This document shows positions 23,002 through 32,746 of a stretch of 43,321 bases of DNA, in pieces; the stretch's first letter is position 1, and each line of letters opens with the position of its first letter. A program made the translations under genes and the position numbers. The notes beneath the pieces were generated by a model that worked only from the letters and a program-made list of their open reading frames with translations, made no database searches and was not told the origin of the DNA. Source of the DNA: Rhodospirillaceae bacterium (GTDB lineage: Bacteria; Pseudomonadota; Alphaproteobacteria; UBA7887); the NCBI GenBank assembly GCA_002728255.1, contig PBWV01000003.1, positions 1 through 43,321 of the forward strand. Reading direction: 5' to 3'.

Positions 23002-24126
23002 ATGTCTGATTTTGAATCCTACCTCTCAGCCCATTCTGATAGCTATTTTAAGCGAACTCGAGAAATAGTCAGACGTAACGGGGATAGTGAAGTGACATAT
23101 GCGGTTTTCATGCGGAGGCCGGTTATTTTTTGTCCGAAGCTGGCCTTTGAGTGGATTGAAACAGCGGCAACTGAAAGAGAAACCAAATTTTCTATAGAAT
23201 CCTGTTTCAGCGAGGGTGACCATGTTGGAGCGGGAGAGGTGCTATTCTATATATCGGGCCAGATGTCTCATTTGGTTGATCTAGAAACGACCTACCTTCA
23301 AAGACTGGGGGCGCCCTGTGTAGCGGCTTACAACGCTTATCTCATGTGCACCTACTTGCCTAAGGTTTCTTTTCTTGCCATGGATGCTCGGCATTGCGCT
23401 GGTGCGGGTATGGCTGATCTTATGGCGTATGCTGCCAGCGTCGGTTCTGCAAGCGCAAAAAAGAATGCGGGTTCAGTGGGTTTTATCGGTTGCGCAACCG
23501 ACGGCACCGCGCATTATTTTGGGAAAAGAGCGGGGTTTGGCACCATGCCGCATGCTTTAATAGGATATGCAGGTTCTACTATTAAGGCTGCGGAAATGTT
23601 CCACGAGACGTTTCCCGAACTGCCACTAACAGTTTTGATTGATTATTATGGTCAGGAAATAACAGATTCTATCGAAGTATGCCGACGTTTCTCTGCCTTT
23701 GCTGAGGAGGGTAGGCTCAGTCTTCGAATAGACACACATGGCGGACGCTTTGTGGAAGGGTTGGACACGGCACGGTCCTACAGTGTATTGGAGCGCCACG
23801 TTCCTGAGGCAGTTCGCACATACAGAACTGAGACCGAACTGAGGTGGTTGGTTGGCACAGGAGTAACAGCTGCTGCCTTATATCATTTGAGAGTTAATTT
23901 GGATGAATCTGGTTATAAGAATGTAAAAATTGTAGCGAGTTCTGGATTTGATATGGCTAAATGTAAGTTAATGGGGCAGGTAAAAGCGCCGATAGATATT
24001 GTGGGTACGGGTTCCTACTTACCGGAAAACTGGTCAGAAACCTATGCCACGTCAGATATTATCACCTATGATGGGAAATCGGGGGTAAAAATAGGCCGAG
24101 AGTTCTTGCTGCGAAAGGACGATTAG
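23002..24126 (+). CDS. Nicotinate phosphoribosyltransferase family protein
   Basis: The protein has 374 residues. It starts with a phosphoribosyltransferase-type N-terminal domain (YAVFMRRPVIFC, SCFSEGDHVGAGEVLFYISG), then LETTYLQRLGAPCVAAYNAY, a variant of the L-E-T-x-x-L-x-x-L helix of quinolinate and nicotinate phosphoribosyltransferases. DARHCAG and RIDTHGGRFVEGLD follow, and the barrel ends KIVASSGFD with DIVGTGSYLP. The expected reaction is nicotinate plus PRPP to nicotinate mononucleotide. Position next to nadE supports a role in NAD salvage. It is shorter than E. coli PncB and belongs to another branch, so substrate preference is inferred. Start at ATG 23002, with no strong Shine-Dalgarno. 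Confidence 0.82.
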   Translation: MSDFESYLSAHSDSYFKRTREIVRRNGDSEVTYAVFMRRPVIFCPKLAFEWIETAATERETKFSIESCFSEGDHVGAGEVLFYISGQMSHLVDLETTYLQRLGAPCVAAYNAYLMCTYLPKVSFLAMDARHCAGAGMADLMAYAASVGSASAKKNAGSVGFIGCATDGTAHYFGKRAGFGTMPHALIGYAGSTIKAAEMFHETFPELPLTVLIDYYGQEITDSIEVCRRFSAFAEEGRLSLRIDTHGGRFVEGLDTARSYSVLERHVPEAVRTYRTETELRWLVGTGVTAAALYHLRVNLDESGYKNVKIVASSGFDMAKCKLMGQVKAPIDIVGTGSYLPENWSETYATSDIITYDGKSGVKIGREFLLRKDD

Positions 24127-24294
24127 AGAGATAGCTGCTTTTTCTCAGAGTAGGTGATCTAGATATAGGATTAAGATAGAGATTAGGGTCGTGGTGAGCA
24201 TTAATTTTGAAGTATAAAAATGTCCAGGCAGGCCAACGGAGCTAGCCCTTTTATTCGAGATGAATTGTTGTTTCATTAAATTGCCGGATTAGGA

Positions 24295-25962
24295 ATGAAT
24301 AAAGATTTTCGTATAGCACTGGCCCAATTGAACCCGGTCGTTGGAGATATGGAGGGCAACGTAGTTATGCTACGGCAGGCGCGCTCGGAAGCTGCCCGTG
24401 AAGGAGCGGACCTTCTGGTAAGTGGGGAGCTCTCGATCACTGGATATCCCCCCGAGGACCTTGTGTTGCAACCTGGATTTTGTCGGGATGTAGAGAGTTG
24501 GGTTAAGAAACTGGCGGTGGAGACACTGGATGGGGGGCCAGCGGTATTAGTGGGCGCACCATGGTATTATGAGGGGCAGTTGTACAACGCCGCACTCTTG
24601 TTAGATGAAGGAGAAATAACCGCCCAAAGGTTCAAGCGTCATTTGCCAAATTATGGTGTTTTTGACGAAGTTCGGGTTTTTAAGCAAGGGCCAGTGGCCG
24701 GCCCTGTTCCTTTCCGTGGCGTCAGAATAGGAATAATGCTTTGCGAAGATATGTGGTTTGAGGAAGTTGCGGAGACTTTGAGTGAGTCGGGGGCACAGAT
24801 TTTGGTGGTCATGAATGGTTCCCCCTATGAGATTACTAAAGAAAATAGCAGATTAAATTTTGCGGTAGCTCGCGTACAGGAAACAGGACTTCCCCTAATT
24901 TATGTAAACCAAGTTGGTGGACAAGATGAGTTAGCTTTCGATGGTGGATCCTTTGTTCTAAATGCAAAGAATACTTTGTGTTTGCAGGCTCCCCGGTGGG
25001 AGAGATCGGTAGCCATGACCCGGTGGAACGCTTTGGATAATGGACAGTGGTCGTGTAAGAAGGGGAACATAGCTCCGGAGGTTACAGGTCTAGAGGCTGT
25101 TTATTCAGCAATGGTGGTGGGTATAAGAGATTATGTTCAAAAAAACAAATTCCCTGGTGTTATTGTGGGTTTATCTGGCGGAGTCGACTCTGCATTGTCC
25201 GCAGCGGTCGCGGTAGATGGCTTGGGTCCGGAAAGAGTTTTGTGCGTAAGAATGCCATCTCGTTTTTCCTCACAGCATAGTTTGGACGATGCGGAGAGCT
25301 GTGCTCAACTTTTGGGTGTAGAATGTAGAACTATACCGATTGAGCAAGCCCACCTTTCATTTGATGGAATGTTAGGGGAAATTTTTTCTGGATATGCCCC
25401 GGATTCGACTGAGGAAAATATACAGGCTCGTATAAGGGGCCTTATTTTGATGGCTATCTCCAATAAATTGGGCAAGATGGTCCTAACTACCGGAAACAAG
25501 TCTGAAATGTCAGTTGGATATGCAACCTTATATGGTGATATGTGCGGTGGATTTTCAGTTCTGAAGGATGTCTATAAGACAAAGGTATACGAACTTTGCG
25601 AATGGAGAAACAAACATTGGGAAGATCGGTTCCGAGGCCCGCAGGGCCAGGTGATACCAGCCACTATTATTACGAAGGTCCCTTCGGCCGAATTGCGGCC
25701 AGATCAATCTGATCAAGATAATTTGCCCGCGTATGACGTATTGGATGATATCTTAAATTGTCTGATAGAGCAGGAGCTAAGTAATGTAGAGATAATGGAT
25801 AAAGGGTATAGTGAGGCCTTAGTGAAAAAAGTGCGTAACCTTCTTTATCTGGCAGAGTATAAACGGCGGCAAGGTCCACCTGGGGTTAAAATAACTGGTA
25901 AGGCCTTTGGTCGGGATCGTCGCTATCCCATTACTAATGGTTATCTTCGGCTAGATAATTAA
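24295..25962 (+). CDS. nadE: Glutamine-dependent NAD+ synthetase
   Basis: The protein has 555 residues in two domains. Residues 1-260 form a nitrilase-type amidase with triad E45 (SGELSITGYPPEDL), K114 (FKRHLPNYGVFDE) and C150 (MLCEDMW), which frees ammonia from glutamine. Residues about 265-555 form the synthetase, with the ATP-pyrophosphatase loop GLSGGVDSA (SGGVDS at 294-299), TGNKSEMSVGYATLYGDMCGG and KVPSAELRPDQSDQD. It converts nicotinate adenine dinucleotide to NAD+. The ATG at 24295 is 168 bases after the phosphoribosyltransferase gene and its stop is 15 bases before cysS, so it is probably cotranscribed with cysS. Confidence 0.97.
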   Translation: MNKDFRIALAQLNPVVGDMEGNVVMLRQARSEAAREGADLLVSGELSITGYPPEDLVLQPGFCRDVESWVKKLAVETLDGGPAVLVGAPWYYEGQLYNAALLLDEGEITAQRFKRHLPNYGVFDEVRVFKQGPVAGPVPFRGVRIGIMLCEDMWFEEVAETLSESGAQILVVMNGSPYEITKENSRLNFAVARVQETGLPLIYVNQVGGQDELAFDGGSFVLNAKNTLCLQAPRWERSVAMTRWNALDNGQWSCKKGNIAPEVTGLEAVYSAMVVGIRDYVQKNKFPGVIVGLSGGVDSALSAAVAVDGLGPERVLCVRMPSRFSSQHSLDDAESCAQLLGVECRTIPIEQAHLSFDGMLGEIFSGYAPDSTEENIQARIRGLILMAISNKLGKMVLTTGNKSEMSVGYATLYGDMCGGFSVLKDVYKTKVYELCEWRNKHWEDRFRGPQGQVIPATIITKVPSAELRPDQSDQDNLPAYDVLDDILNCLIEQELSNVEIMDKGYSEALVKKVRNLLYLAEYKRRQGPPGVKITGKAFGRDRRYPITNGYLRLDN

Positions 25963-25977
25963 ATTATCATAAGAATC

Positions 25978-27366
25978 ATGACTTTACAGTTATATAATTC
26001 GTTGGGCAGAACCAAGAGTAAATTTGTTCCATTAAACCCGAATGAGGTAAAGCTCTATGTCTGTGGGCCAACCGTCTACAGTGATATACACATAGGTAAT
26101 GCTCGACCGATTATAGTGTTTGACGTGTTGTATCGGTTACTAAAATTTTCTTATCCGCGGGTCACGTATGTTCGAAATATTACAGATGTCGATGATAAAA
26201 TTTTAGCGCGTGCCAAGGAATTAGGTGAACCAATAAAAGAGCTCACGTCACGAACTGTTAAACAATTCCATCAAGATATTGCTCAACTAGGTACTATCGA
26301 TCCTGATCATGAGCCTCGCGCCACGGATCATATTCGCCACATGATCCAGATGATTAAAAGGCTTGTCGACGCTGGATTCGCGTACGTAGCCTCAAGGCAT
26401 GTGTTGTTTCATGTTCCTTGTGTTCCTAGTTATGGGATGCTTTCTGGACGGTCGCGGGATGAAATGGTAGCGGGCGCTAGGGTAGAGCCAGCCCCATACA
26501 AAAAAGATCCAGGTGATTTTGTGCTTTGGAAGCCCTCAGAGAAAGGCGAAATGGGCTGGGACTCACCTTGGGGAAGAGGCCGTCCAGGTTGGCATATAGA
26601 GTGTTCAGCAATGAGCACAGAATATCTTGGTGCAGATTTTGATATTCATGGGGGTGGTGAGGATTTAATATTTCCACATCACGAAAATGAGATAGTGCAG
26701 AGTTGTTGTGCATACCCAGACACTGGCTTCGCCCGTGTATGGTTGCATAATGGCTATCTCCAATCCGAGGGTACTAAGATGTCCAAATCATTAAATAATT
26801 TTTATACCGTGAAGGAGTTGTTGGGGGTTGGAGACCGCCAGAGAATGTGGCGAGGTGAATCTATTCGCCTAATGATGTTGGGCACTCAGTATAGGCAGCC
26901 GCTAGATTTTCGGGTTCAGGGAATAGAGACTTCAAAGAACAAATTGGACCGATGGTACAGGGCCGCCTCACTCGGAGCTCCATCTGATGTTGATCCATCG
27001 AGTAAGTTTTTGGAAGCTTTGAGAGACGATTTGAACACTCCGTTAGCAATATCTGTCTTGGACTCTATGTGTGGGAGAATTCTTGCAGGCGATGACGGGA
27101 GATCCAGGCATATTGAGGAATTTATTGCAGGTGCTCAAATGTTGGGGTTGTTTCGATATGAGCCGCGCATATGGTTCCAAGGTGGTTCACCTGAGACTGA
27201 AACAAGGGAAAAGACTAAAATTGAATCCTTAATCGAACAGCGAACATTGGCAAAAAGAGAAAAAGATTTTGAGAAGGCCGATTATATTAGAAAGATATTA
27301 ACAGAGCAGGGCGTGATCCTCGAAGACAAGCCGGATGGTCAGACTGTATGGCGGTGGTCGACATGA
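25978..27366 (+). CDS. cysS: Cysteinyl-tRNA synthetase
   Basis: The protein has 462 residues, normal for bacterial CysRS. The class I signature HIGN is at 38-41 within VCGPTVYSDIHIGNARP, and KMSKS at 267-271. Zinc ligands are C29, C209 (HIECSAMS), H234 and E238 (FPHHENEI). The region DFDIHGGGEDLIFPHHENE is the family's best-conserved part. The C-terminal anticodon-binding part ends with LIEQRTLAKREKDFEKADYIR and a GV-x-L-E-D-x-P-x-G-x-x-W-R tail. It charges tRNA-Cys. It starts 15 bases after nadE. Confidence 0.97.
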   Translation: MTLQLYNSLGRTKSKFVPLNPNEVKLYVCGPTVYSDIHIGNARPIIVFDVLYRLLKFSYPRVTYVRNITDVDDKILARAKELGEPIKELTSRTVKQFHQDIAQLGTIDPDHEPRATDHIRHMIQMIKRLVDAGFAYVASRHVLFHVPCVPSYGMLSGRSRDEMVAGARVEPAPYKKDPGDFVLWKPSEKGEMGWDSPWGRGRPGWHIECSAMSTEYLGADFDIHGGGEDLIFPHHENEIVQSCCAYPDTGFARVWLHNGYLQSEGTKMSKSLNNFYTVKELLGVGDRQRMWRGESIRLMMLGTQYRQPLDFRVQGIETSKNKLDRWYRAASLGAPSDVDPSSKFLEALRDDLNTPLAISVLDSMCGRILAGDDGRSRHIEEFIAGAQMLGLFRYEPRIWFQGGSPETETREKTKIESLIEQRTLAKREKDFEKADYIRKILTEQGVILEDKPDGQTVWRWST

Positions 27367-27438
27367 TTTTGGCAAATTGTAGTTTCGCAACGGAAATTTA
27401 GTGTCTGGTCAGTAGGTAAATAAGTTGGTGTAGGAGCT

Positions 27439-28215
27439 GTGGATAGAACGGAAGAATTAAAAGCGGGCCCAGCAGTTATTTTGGTAGAGCCGCAACTCGC
27501 GGAGAATATTGGAACTGTGGCTCGGGCGATGCTGAATTTTGGCCTAACTGATTTGCGATTGGTAGCGCCACGGGCTGACTGGCTTGATAAAAAAGCAACT
27601 GCCACCGCGTCCGGTGCAAATATAGTGTTACGCGGTGCTAAAACCTTTGGGAGCACTGAGGCCGCTATTGCGGATCTGCATACTGTATATGCTATGACAG
27701 GGCGGCGGCGTGATTTGACAAAAGTGGTAATGGTGCCCAATAAAGCTGCAGCTAGCATGTTTGAAGATGTTAACGCCGGAAAATATCCTGGTATGCTCTT
27801 TGGGCCTGAGGCCAGCGGGCTAAATAACGATGATATTGCATTATCGGATGCTGTTGTATCTGTACCTACGAACAACGATTTCAAGTCGCTTAATTTGGCT
27901 ATGGCAGTGCTTTTACTTGGCTATGAATGGTTTTTACAGCTGGATTCAGGACGGTTAGCTGAGGTTCTCGAGTTGGGCCAGGGTAGGCCAGCGACTAAAA
28001 AGGACTTACATGGGCTGTTTGACCATTTGGAAGGGGCGCTGGATGCATGTGGTTTTTTCAGAGTACGAGAGAAACGTCCTCATATGGTTCGAGGTATTCG
28101 GAATATTTTTCAACGATCGCACCTAACGGAGCAGGAAGTTAAGACCTTCAGAGGGGTTATCTCTGGTCTTGTTAGCCACGGTGCGGATCCCAGGAAAATG
28201 ACGAACGATGGTTGA
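27439..28215 (+). CDS. trmJ: TrmJ-type tRNA 2'-O-methyltransferase (SPOUT)
   Basis: The protein has 258 residues, starting at GTG 27439 with TAGGAG just upstream. The SpoU/SPOUT motifs are present: motif 1 EPQLAENIGTVARAMLNFG (18-35), motif 2 GMLFGPEASGLNNDD and motif 3 VSVPTNNDFKSLNLAMAVLLLGYEW, which makes the knotted SAM site. The C-terminal extension of about 90 residues, with FFRVREKRPHMVRGIRNIFQR and LTEQEVKTFRGVI, is typical of TrmJ, which methylates position 32 in tRNA anticodon loops. It follows cysS, another tRNA gene, on the same strand. Confidence 0.88.
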   Translation: MDRTEELKAGPAVILVEPQLAENIGTVARAMLNFGLTDLRLVAPRADWLDKKATATASGANIVLRGAKTFGSTEAAIADLHTVYAMTGRRRDLTKVVMVPNKAAASMFEDVNAGKYPGMLFGPEASGLNNDDIALSDAVVSVPTNNDFKSLNLAMAVLLLGYEWFLQLDSGRLAEVLELGQGRPATKKDLHGLFDHLEGALDACGFFRVREKRPHMVRGIRNIFQRSHLTEQEVKTFRGVISGLVSHGADPRKMTNDG

Positions 28216-28239
28216 CGTTAGGAAATCCGCGCTTATAGT
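28212..28239 (+). promoter_or_regulatory. Candidate sigma-70 promoter for rpsD
   Basis: TTGACG (28212-28217) and TATAGT (28234-28239) are separated by 16 bases, each one mismatch from the TTGACA/TATAAT consensus. The -35 box overlaps the stop codon of trmJ. Transcription would start around 28246, leaving a leader of about 45 bases before the rpsD ATG. Predicted from sequence only. Confidence 0.5.
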
Positions 28240-28290
28240 GCATTTTTCACTTTTCCTCGTGGGGTCCCGTATTAACAAGCTGGAGTATCA

Positions 28291-28905
28291 ATGAGTAAAC
28301 GTCAGAGCTCAAAATATAAGATTAACAGGCGGTTGTCCGTAAACCTTTGGGGGCGTCCAAAAAGCCCATTTAACATTCGGGAATACGGGCCTGGCCAACA
28401 TGGGCAGCGAAGGCGCAAGGTCTCCGATTATGGGACCCAACTGCGGGCTAAACAGCAATTACGGGGATATTATGGTAATATCAATGAAAAGCAGTTTCGG
28501 CGAATATACGCTGAGGCGGTGTTGGCACGTGGTGACACGAGTGAGCAACTGATTGGGCTACTTGAAAGAAGATTGGATATTGTGATTTATCGGATGCTGT
28601 TTGTCCCTACGGTGTTTGCAGCGCGGCAGTTAATCAGCCATGGGCATGTCATGGTTAACGATCGACGTGTGAACATTCCTAGCTACCGCTTGCGGGAGGG
28701 TGATGCGGTGGAAGTAAGGCAAAAATCGAAGCAACATCCGGTTGTGCTTGAAGCCATCCAGACACCAGAGAGGGATGTACCTGATTATATGGAAGTGGAC
28801 TTTGAGAAACTTAGAGGTACTTTCATTAGGACACCACTTTTATCGGATGTGCCATTCCCAGTCCAAATGGAACCCAATTTAGTGATTGAGTACTACTCTC
28901 GGTAG
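28291..28905 (+). CDS. rpsD: 30S ribosomal protein S4
   Basis: The protein has 204 residues, the standard length. The N-terminal part has no zinc-binding cysteines, as in the C-minus form ([20 protein letters not shown], then [16 protein letters not shown]). The S4 RNA-binding domain is [50 protein letters not shown], from about residue 93. The end [12 protein letters not shown] is typical. It is a primary binder of 16S rRNA in 30S assembly. CTGGAG precedes the ATG. It converges with the glutaredoxin gene. Confidence 0.98.
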   Translation: MSKRQSSKYKINRRLSVNLWGRPKSPFNIREYGPGQHGQRRRKVSDYGTQLRAKQQLRGYYGNINEKQFRRIYAEAVLARGDTSEQLIGLLERRLDIVIYRMLFVPTVFAARQLISHGHVMVNDRRVNIPSYRLREGDAVEVRQKSKQHPVVLEAIQTPERDVPDYMEVDFEKLRGTFIRTPLLSDVPFPVQMEPNLVIEYYSR

Positions 28906-28952
28906 GTATTTTCAAAATTGGATTCCACCTATTAAGGGGGTGCGGTACTTTC

Positions 28953-29300
28953 TTATTCTACCCCTAATTCTATGCCTTTTTCGCTGAACACTGAGCTCAG
29001 TTCTCCAGCCTCGTGCATTTCCCGAATAATATCGCATCCCCCGACAAATTCTCCCTTAACGTAAAGCTGGGGAATTGTCGGCCAATTACTGTACTGCTTT
29101 ATCCCTTCCCGGACTGCTGGCTCATTCAAGACATCGACGCTTTTGAATTGTACTCCCAGGTGGGTTAACACTTGCACTACCATGGCGGAGAACCCGCATT
29201 GTGGGAATATAGGAGTACCTTTCATAAACAACACCACAGAGTGGTCATTTATTTCCTGTTCGATTCGCTCGAATGTTGGGTTATTCTGGTCGTTGGCCAT
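28953..29300 (-). CDS. grxD: Monothiol glutaredoxin, Grx4 type
   Basis: The protein has 115 residues. The active site is CGFS at 35-38, within VVLFMKGTPIFPQCGFSAMVV, the hallmark of class II monothiol glutaredoxins that bind a glutathione-ligated 2Fe-2S cluster. WPTIPQLYVKGEFVGGCDI supplies the glutathione-binding TIP and GG-C-D. It works in Fe-S cluster transfer, usually with BolA, whose gene is immediately upstream in the same transcript. It is the last gene of the purine-bolA run. Confidence 0.96.
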   Translation of the reverse strand: MANDQNNPTFERIEQEINDHSVVLFMKGTPIFPQCGFSAMVVQVLTHLGVQFKSVDVLNEPAVREGIKQYSNWPTIPQLYVKGEFVGGCDIIREMHEAGELSSVFSEKGIELGVE

Positions 29301-29328
29301 GTTTATTTTCCTTTGTTATCGCTTTTAC

Positions 29329-29568
29329 CTACACTTCGTCTGGGACCGACGTATGGAGTGCTAGGGCATGAAGCTGGCCCCCCATGGCGCCTTTTAGTGC
29401 TTGATACACCAGTTGATGTTGCTGAACGCGGCTTTTCCCTCTGAACGCCTCTGACGTCACGTAAGCGGCGTAGTGATCTCCATCACCTCTAAGGTCATCA
29501 ATTCGAATTTTCGCGTCAGGCATGGATCCTAAAATCAATTTTTCTAGTTCAGAGGCATCCATTGCCAT
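29329..29568 (-). CDS. bolA: BolA family protein
   Basis: The protein has 79 residues, typical of short BolA proteins. AAGGAAG lies before the ATG at 29568. The class II KH-like fold can be followed: MDASELEKLILGSMPDAKI, IDDLRGDGDHYAAYVTSEAF, then RVQQHQLVYQALKGAMGGQLHALALHTSVP. The H-A-L-A-L-x-T end is the family signature. BolA proteins form 2Fe-2S-bridged pairs with CGFS glutaredoxins, the product of the next gene. It lies 28 bases after purL and 29 before grxD. The symbol is a family name; the exact paralogue (BolA or IbaG type) is not settled. Confidence 0.93.
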   Translation of the reverse strand: MAMDASELEKLILGSMPDAKIRIDDLRGDGDHYAAYVTSEAFRGKSRVQQHQLVYQALKGAMGGQLHALALHTSVPDEV

Positions 29569-29595
29569 TTTAACTTCCTTTGAATAAAATTAGTT

Positions 29596-31773
29596 TTAGC
29601 TAACGTTGGTATAGGATGGAAACCACCCTGTATGCAACTTGTTTAGTGCTTGGATTGGTATTGCATCGCCTGAATTTAGTGTCAATGCGGTTCCTCCGAC
29701 CCTCCCTATTTCAGCTAAATTAACCTCTGCCCGTAAGGCTTTTGCGGAAATAATACCGACAGCCTCCTCAGTTGTAGTCAGAATATACCGGCCTTGATCT
29801 TCCCCAAACAGCCAACTTGCGGTTTCCTCACCTTCTAGCGTAATCCCCAGGTTTCCAGCCAAACACATCTCTGCAATGGTGACTAACAAGCCGCCATCCG
29901 ATATATCGTGACAAGCCGTTACTAGCCGTTCTTTGATTAACTTTCGAACGAAGTTGCCGTTTTTATATTCCAACGAGAGGTCTACTTCAGGGGGAGACCC
30001 AAAGTCTCCATTAAAAATATTTCTGGCAAAAAGAGACTGCCCCAAATGCTTTGGCGCACCGCCGACTAAAAGCACTCTATTGCATCGAGCCGTAAGAGCT
30101 AGGTCACAGCGTAGGCCGATATCTTCTAATATTCCAACGCCGCCAACCTGGGGAGTCGGTGGAATATTAGAATTCTCTGTTTCATTGTAAAAAGAGACAT
30201 TGCCAGAAACGACTGGGAAGTTCAGGGCACGGCAGGCCTCCGACATCCCTTCAATCGCTTTTACAAACTGGCCCATTACCTCTGGTTTTTCTGGATTTCC
30301 AAAGTTTAAGCAATCTGTAATAGCGAGTGGCTGGGCGCCGACGCAGGTAAGGTTTCTCCAGCACTCGGCAACGGCCTGTGCTCCACCTACTTTGGGTTCC
30401 GCCACGCAGTATCTGGGAGTACAATCAGCGGTAACAGCTATAGCTTTATTAGACGAGTGTATTCTAATCACAGCAGAGTCGGAGCCTGGTCCTGTTGCGG
30501 TATCTGCCATTACGGAGTAATCATACTGTTCCCAGATCCATTTCCGTGATGCGAGGTCTTTGCCTCCAAGCATTTTGCTGAGAATTTCTAATGGTGCAGG
30601 TAATGAGACGGGAAGGGCAGGAAGCTGGGGTGGCATAGGGGGTTCTACCCAGGGTCGTTCATAACTAACACCATCGGCTAAAGGTTTTACTGGTACCGAG
30701 GCCGCCACTTTTCCTCCTGCTTTTAGGACTATGTGATCACCGTCGGTGACCCTGCCAATGACTGAGAAATCTAGTTCCCACTTTTCGAATACTCCCCTAG
30801 CTTGGGCTTCGGACCCCGGCCTTAGAACCATGAGCATACGTTCTTGGCTCTCTGAAAGCATGAGCTCATAAGGGGTCATGCCCTCCTCTCGGCTCGGCAC
30901 TAAATCCATATCCAGTTCTATGCCGCCTTCCCCTTTAGATGCCATTTCTATAGCTGACGATGTCAGGCCAGCAGCACCCATATCTTGAATGCCTGTTATC
31001 GCATCGCTTGACATTAATTCCAAACAGGCTTCTAGAAGTCTTTTTTCGGTGAATGGGTCCCCCACTTGAACAGTCGGACGCTTATCTTGAGAGTCTTCGT
31101 CGAAAGATGCTGAGGCCATAGTGGCGCCGTGGATCCCATCTCTACCCGTTTTTGAACCCACGTACACAACGGGGCTATCTACCCCTGTTGCACGGGCATA
31201 GAAGATGCCATCTGCTGCTGCAAGCCCAACACTCATGGCGTTGACAAGGATATTTCCATCGTATCGAGTATCGAACGTGCACTCGCCTCCCACAGTAGGA
31301 ATACCCATGCAGTTGCCATAGCCTCCGATTCCCGCAACTACGCCATCTAATAAATAACGGGTTTTTGGGTGATCTTCGTGGCCAAAACGAAGGCAATTCA
31401 GTGAAGCAAATGGGCGGGCGCCCATAGTGAAGATATCTCGCAGAATTCCGCCAACTCCGGTTGCGGCGCCTTGATATGGTTCAATATATGAAGGGTGGTT
31501 GTGGCTCTCCATCTTGAAAACCAGAGCTAGGCCATCTCCAATGTCTACGACGCCAGCATTTTCTCCTGGTCCGCAAATAACCCAGGGAGCCTCCGTCGGA
31601 AGTTTCGACAGCCATTTTCTCGAAGATTTGTATGAGCAGTGTTCGCTCCACATGGCGGAAAAGAGACCGAGTTCAGTAAAATTAGGGGAGCGTCCCAATA
31701 TCTTTTTGATACGATTGTACTCTGCCTCTGTTAGACCCATTCCCTGGGCAGATTTTAGGTTAACCGAAGTCAT
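29596..31773 (-). CDS. purL: Phosphoribosylformylglycinamidine synthase, large subunit
   Basis: The protein has 725 residues, the length of the small-type PurL that needs PurS and PurQ. Near the N-terminus [19 protein letters not shown] holds the catalytic histidine. [35 protein letters not shown] is the ATP/metal part. [19 protein letters not shown] and [17 protein letters not shown] are the two repeats' magnesium-binding regions. It converts FGAR to FGAM with ATP and ammonia from PurQ. The ATG overlaps the purQ stop by four bases (31770-31773), so expression is coupled. Confidence 0.98.
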   Translation of the reverse strand: MTSVNLKSAQGMGLTEAEYNRIKKILGRSPNFTELGLFSAMWSEHCSYKSSRKWLSKLPTEAPWVICGPGENAGVVDIGDGLALVFKMESHNHPSYIEPYQGAATGVGGILRDIFTMGARPFASLNCLRFGHEDHPKTRYLLDGVVAGIGGYGNCMGIPTVGGECTFDTRYDGNILVNAMSVGLAAADGIFYARATGVDSPVVYVGSKTGRDGIHGATMASASFDEDSQDKRPTVQVGDPFTEKRLLEACLELMSSDAITGIQDMGAAGLTSSAIEMASKGEGGIELDMDLVPSREEGMTPYELMLSESQERMLMVLRPGSEAQARGVFEKWELDFSVIGRVTDGDHIVLKAGGKVAASVPVKPLADGVSYERPWVEPPMPPQLPALPVSLPAPLEILSKMLGGKDLASRKWIWEQYDYSVMADTATGPGSDSAVIRIHSSNKAIAVTADCTPRYCVAEPKVGGAQAVAECWRNLTCVGAQPLAITDCLNFGNPEKPEVMGQFVKAIEGMSEACRALNFPVVSGNVSFYNETENSNIPPTPQVGGVGILEDIGLRCDLALTARCNRVLLVGGAPKHLGQSLFARNIFNGDFGSPPEVDLSLEYKNGNFVRKLIKERLVTACHDISDGGLLVTIAEMCLAGNLGITLEGEETASWLFGEDQGRYILTTTEEAVGIISAKALRAEVNLAEIGRVGGTALTLNSGDAIPIQALNKLHTGWFPSYTNVS

Positions 31774-32459
31774 ACAAGCTCATTCACCAACGCGGCGAAC
31801 ATGGCTCTTCCATCTGTGCTTCCATGTTCCAAGTCGGTAGCTCTTTCAGGGTGTGGCATCATCCCTAGTACCCGGCGAGATTTACTGAGAATGCCGGCAA
31901 TAGACATTTGGGAGCCGTTGGGAGACTTATCATCATTAACAGAGCCGTCCTTCATACAGTAGTGAAAGGCAATCCGGTTTTCAGAAGTCAGGCGTTCAAG
32001 GGTTTCAGGGTCGGCATGATAATTTCCCTCATTGTGGGCTATTGGCATGGAAACCATGTTATTTCTCTTGAAACCGCTAGTGAAGATGGAGTTCGAAGTG
32101 GCTACTTTTAGTGTAACAGTTTTGCATATAAATTTCAGGTCACGATTTCGAAGTAATGTCCCAGGTAGCAATCCACACTCTGTCAGGACTTGAAATCCGT
32201 TGCATATTCCAAGAATGGGTATCCCGGCGGAGGCTTTCTTTAGCACCGATTCCATTACTGGAGATCTGGCGGCTATGGCGCCAGCTCGTAGATAGTCACC
32301 ATAAGAAAACCCACCAGGAATCGCTATGAAATCTACCTCGGGGAGTGCTGATTCGCCGTGCCATACCATCTTGACCTCTGCTGAGGCATATTTTCGAAGG
32401 GCTGACGCCACATCTCTATCGCAATTTGATCCCGGGAACACGACCACAGCAGCTTTCAT
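31770..32459 (-). CDS. purQ: Phosphoribosylformylglycinamidine synthase, glutaminase subunit
   Basis: The protein has 229 residues. It is a class I glutamine amidotransferase with nucleophile C86 in [12 protein letters not shown] and the partner dyad H203 and E205 in [10 protein letters not shown]. The start [15 protein letters not shown] and the oxyanion strand [19 protein letters not shown] are family hallmarks. It supplies ammonia to PurL. Its stop overlaps the purL start by four bases. It lies between purS and purL. Confidence 0.97.
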   Translation of the reverse strand: MKAAVVVFPGSNCDRDVASALRKYASAEVKMVWHGESALPEVDFIAIPGGFSYGDYLRAGAIAARSPVMESVLKKASAGIPILGICNGFQVLTECGLLPGTLLRNRDLKFICKTVTLKVATSNSIFTSGFKRNNMVSMPIAHNEGNYHADPETLERLTSENRIAFHYCMKDGSVNDDKSPNGSQMSIAGILSKSRRVLGMMPHPERATDLEHGSTDGRAMFAALVNELV

Positions 32460-32496
32460 ATGAACAGCCGGCTATTTATTAAAGTTGAATAGTTAA

Positions 32497-32739
32497 TCAA
32501 GTTATTATCTCAATGGAATAGTCTTCTATAACGGTATTTGCTAAAAGTTTTTCGCACATTAGCCGTGCCGTTGCCTCCGCATCTTCAGGTTTTGTCTCAT
32601 TAATAGTGAGTTCAAGAAATTTTCCTTGACGAACTTGACCTACCTGAGGGAAGCCTATTCTCTTAAGAGACTGCTCGATGACCTTCCCCTGAGGGTCTAG
32701 CACACTGGGCTTAAGAGTTATATGAATACGAACTTTCAA
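32497..32739 (-). CDS. purS: Phosphoribosylformylglycinamidine synthase subunit PurS
   Basis: From TTG 32739 the product has 80 residues, like other PurS proteins, and begins in the usual way (LKVRIHITLKPSVLDPQGK). RIGFPQVGQVRQGKFLEL and the final EDYSIEI complete the family pattern. No Shine-Dalgarno is clear. ATG 32769 is the alternative: it adds 10 residues and would overlap the end of purC. With the TTG start it begins eight bases after the purC stop. PurS bridges PurL and PurQ in the FGAM synthase complex. Confidence 0.92.
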   Translation of the reverse strand: MKVRIHITLKPSVLDPQGKVIEQSLKRIGFPQVGQVRQGKFLELTINETKPEDAEATARLMCEKLLANTVIEDYSIEIIT

Positions 32740-32746
32740 GGTTTTT

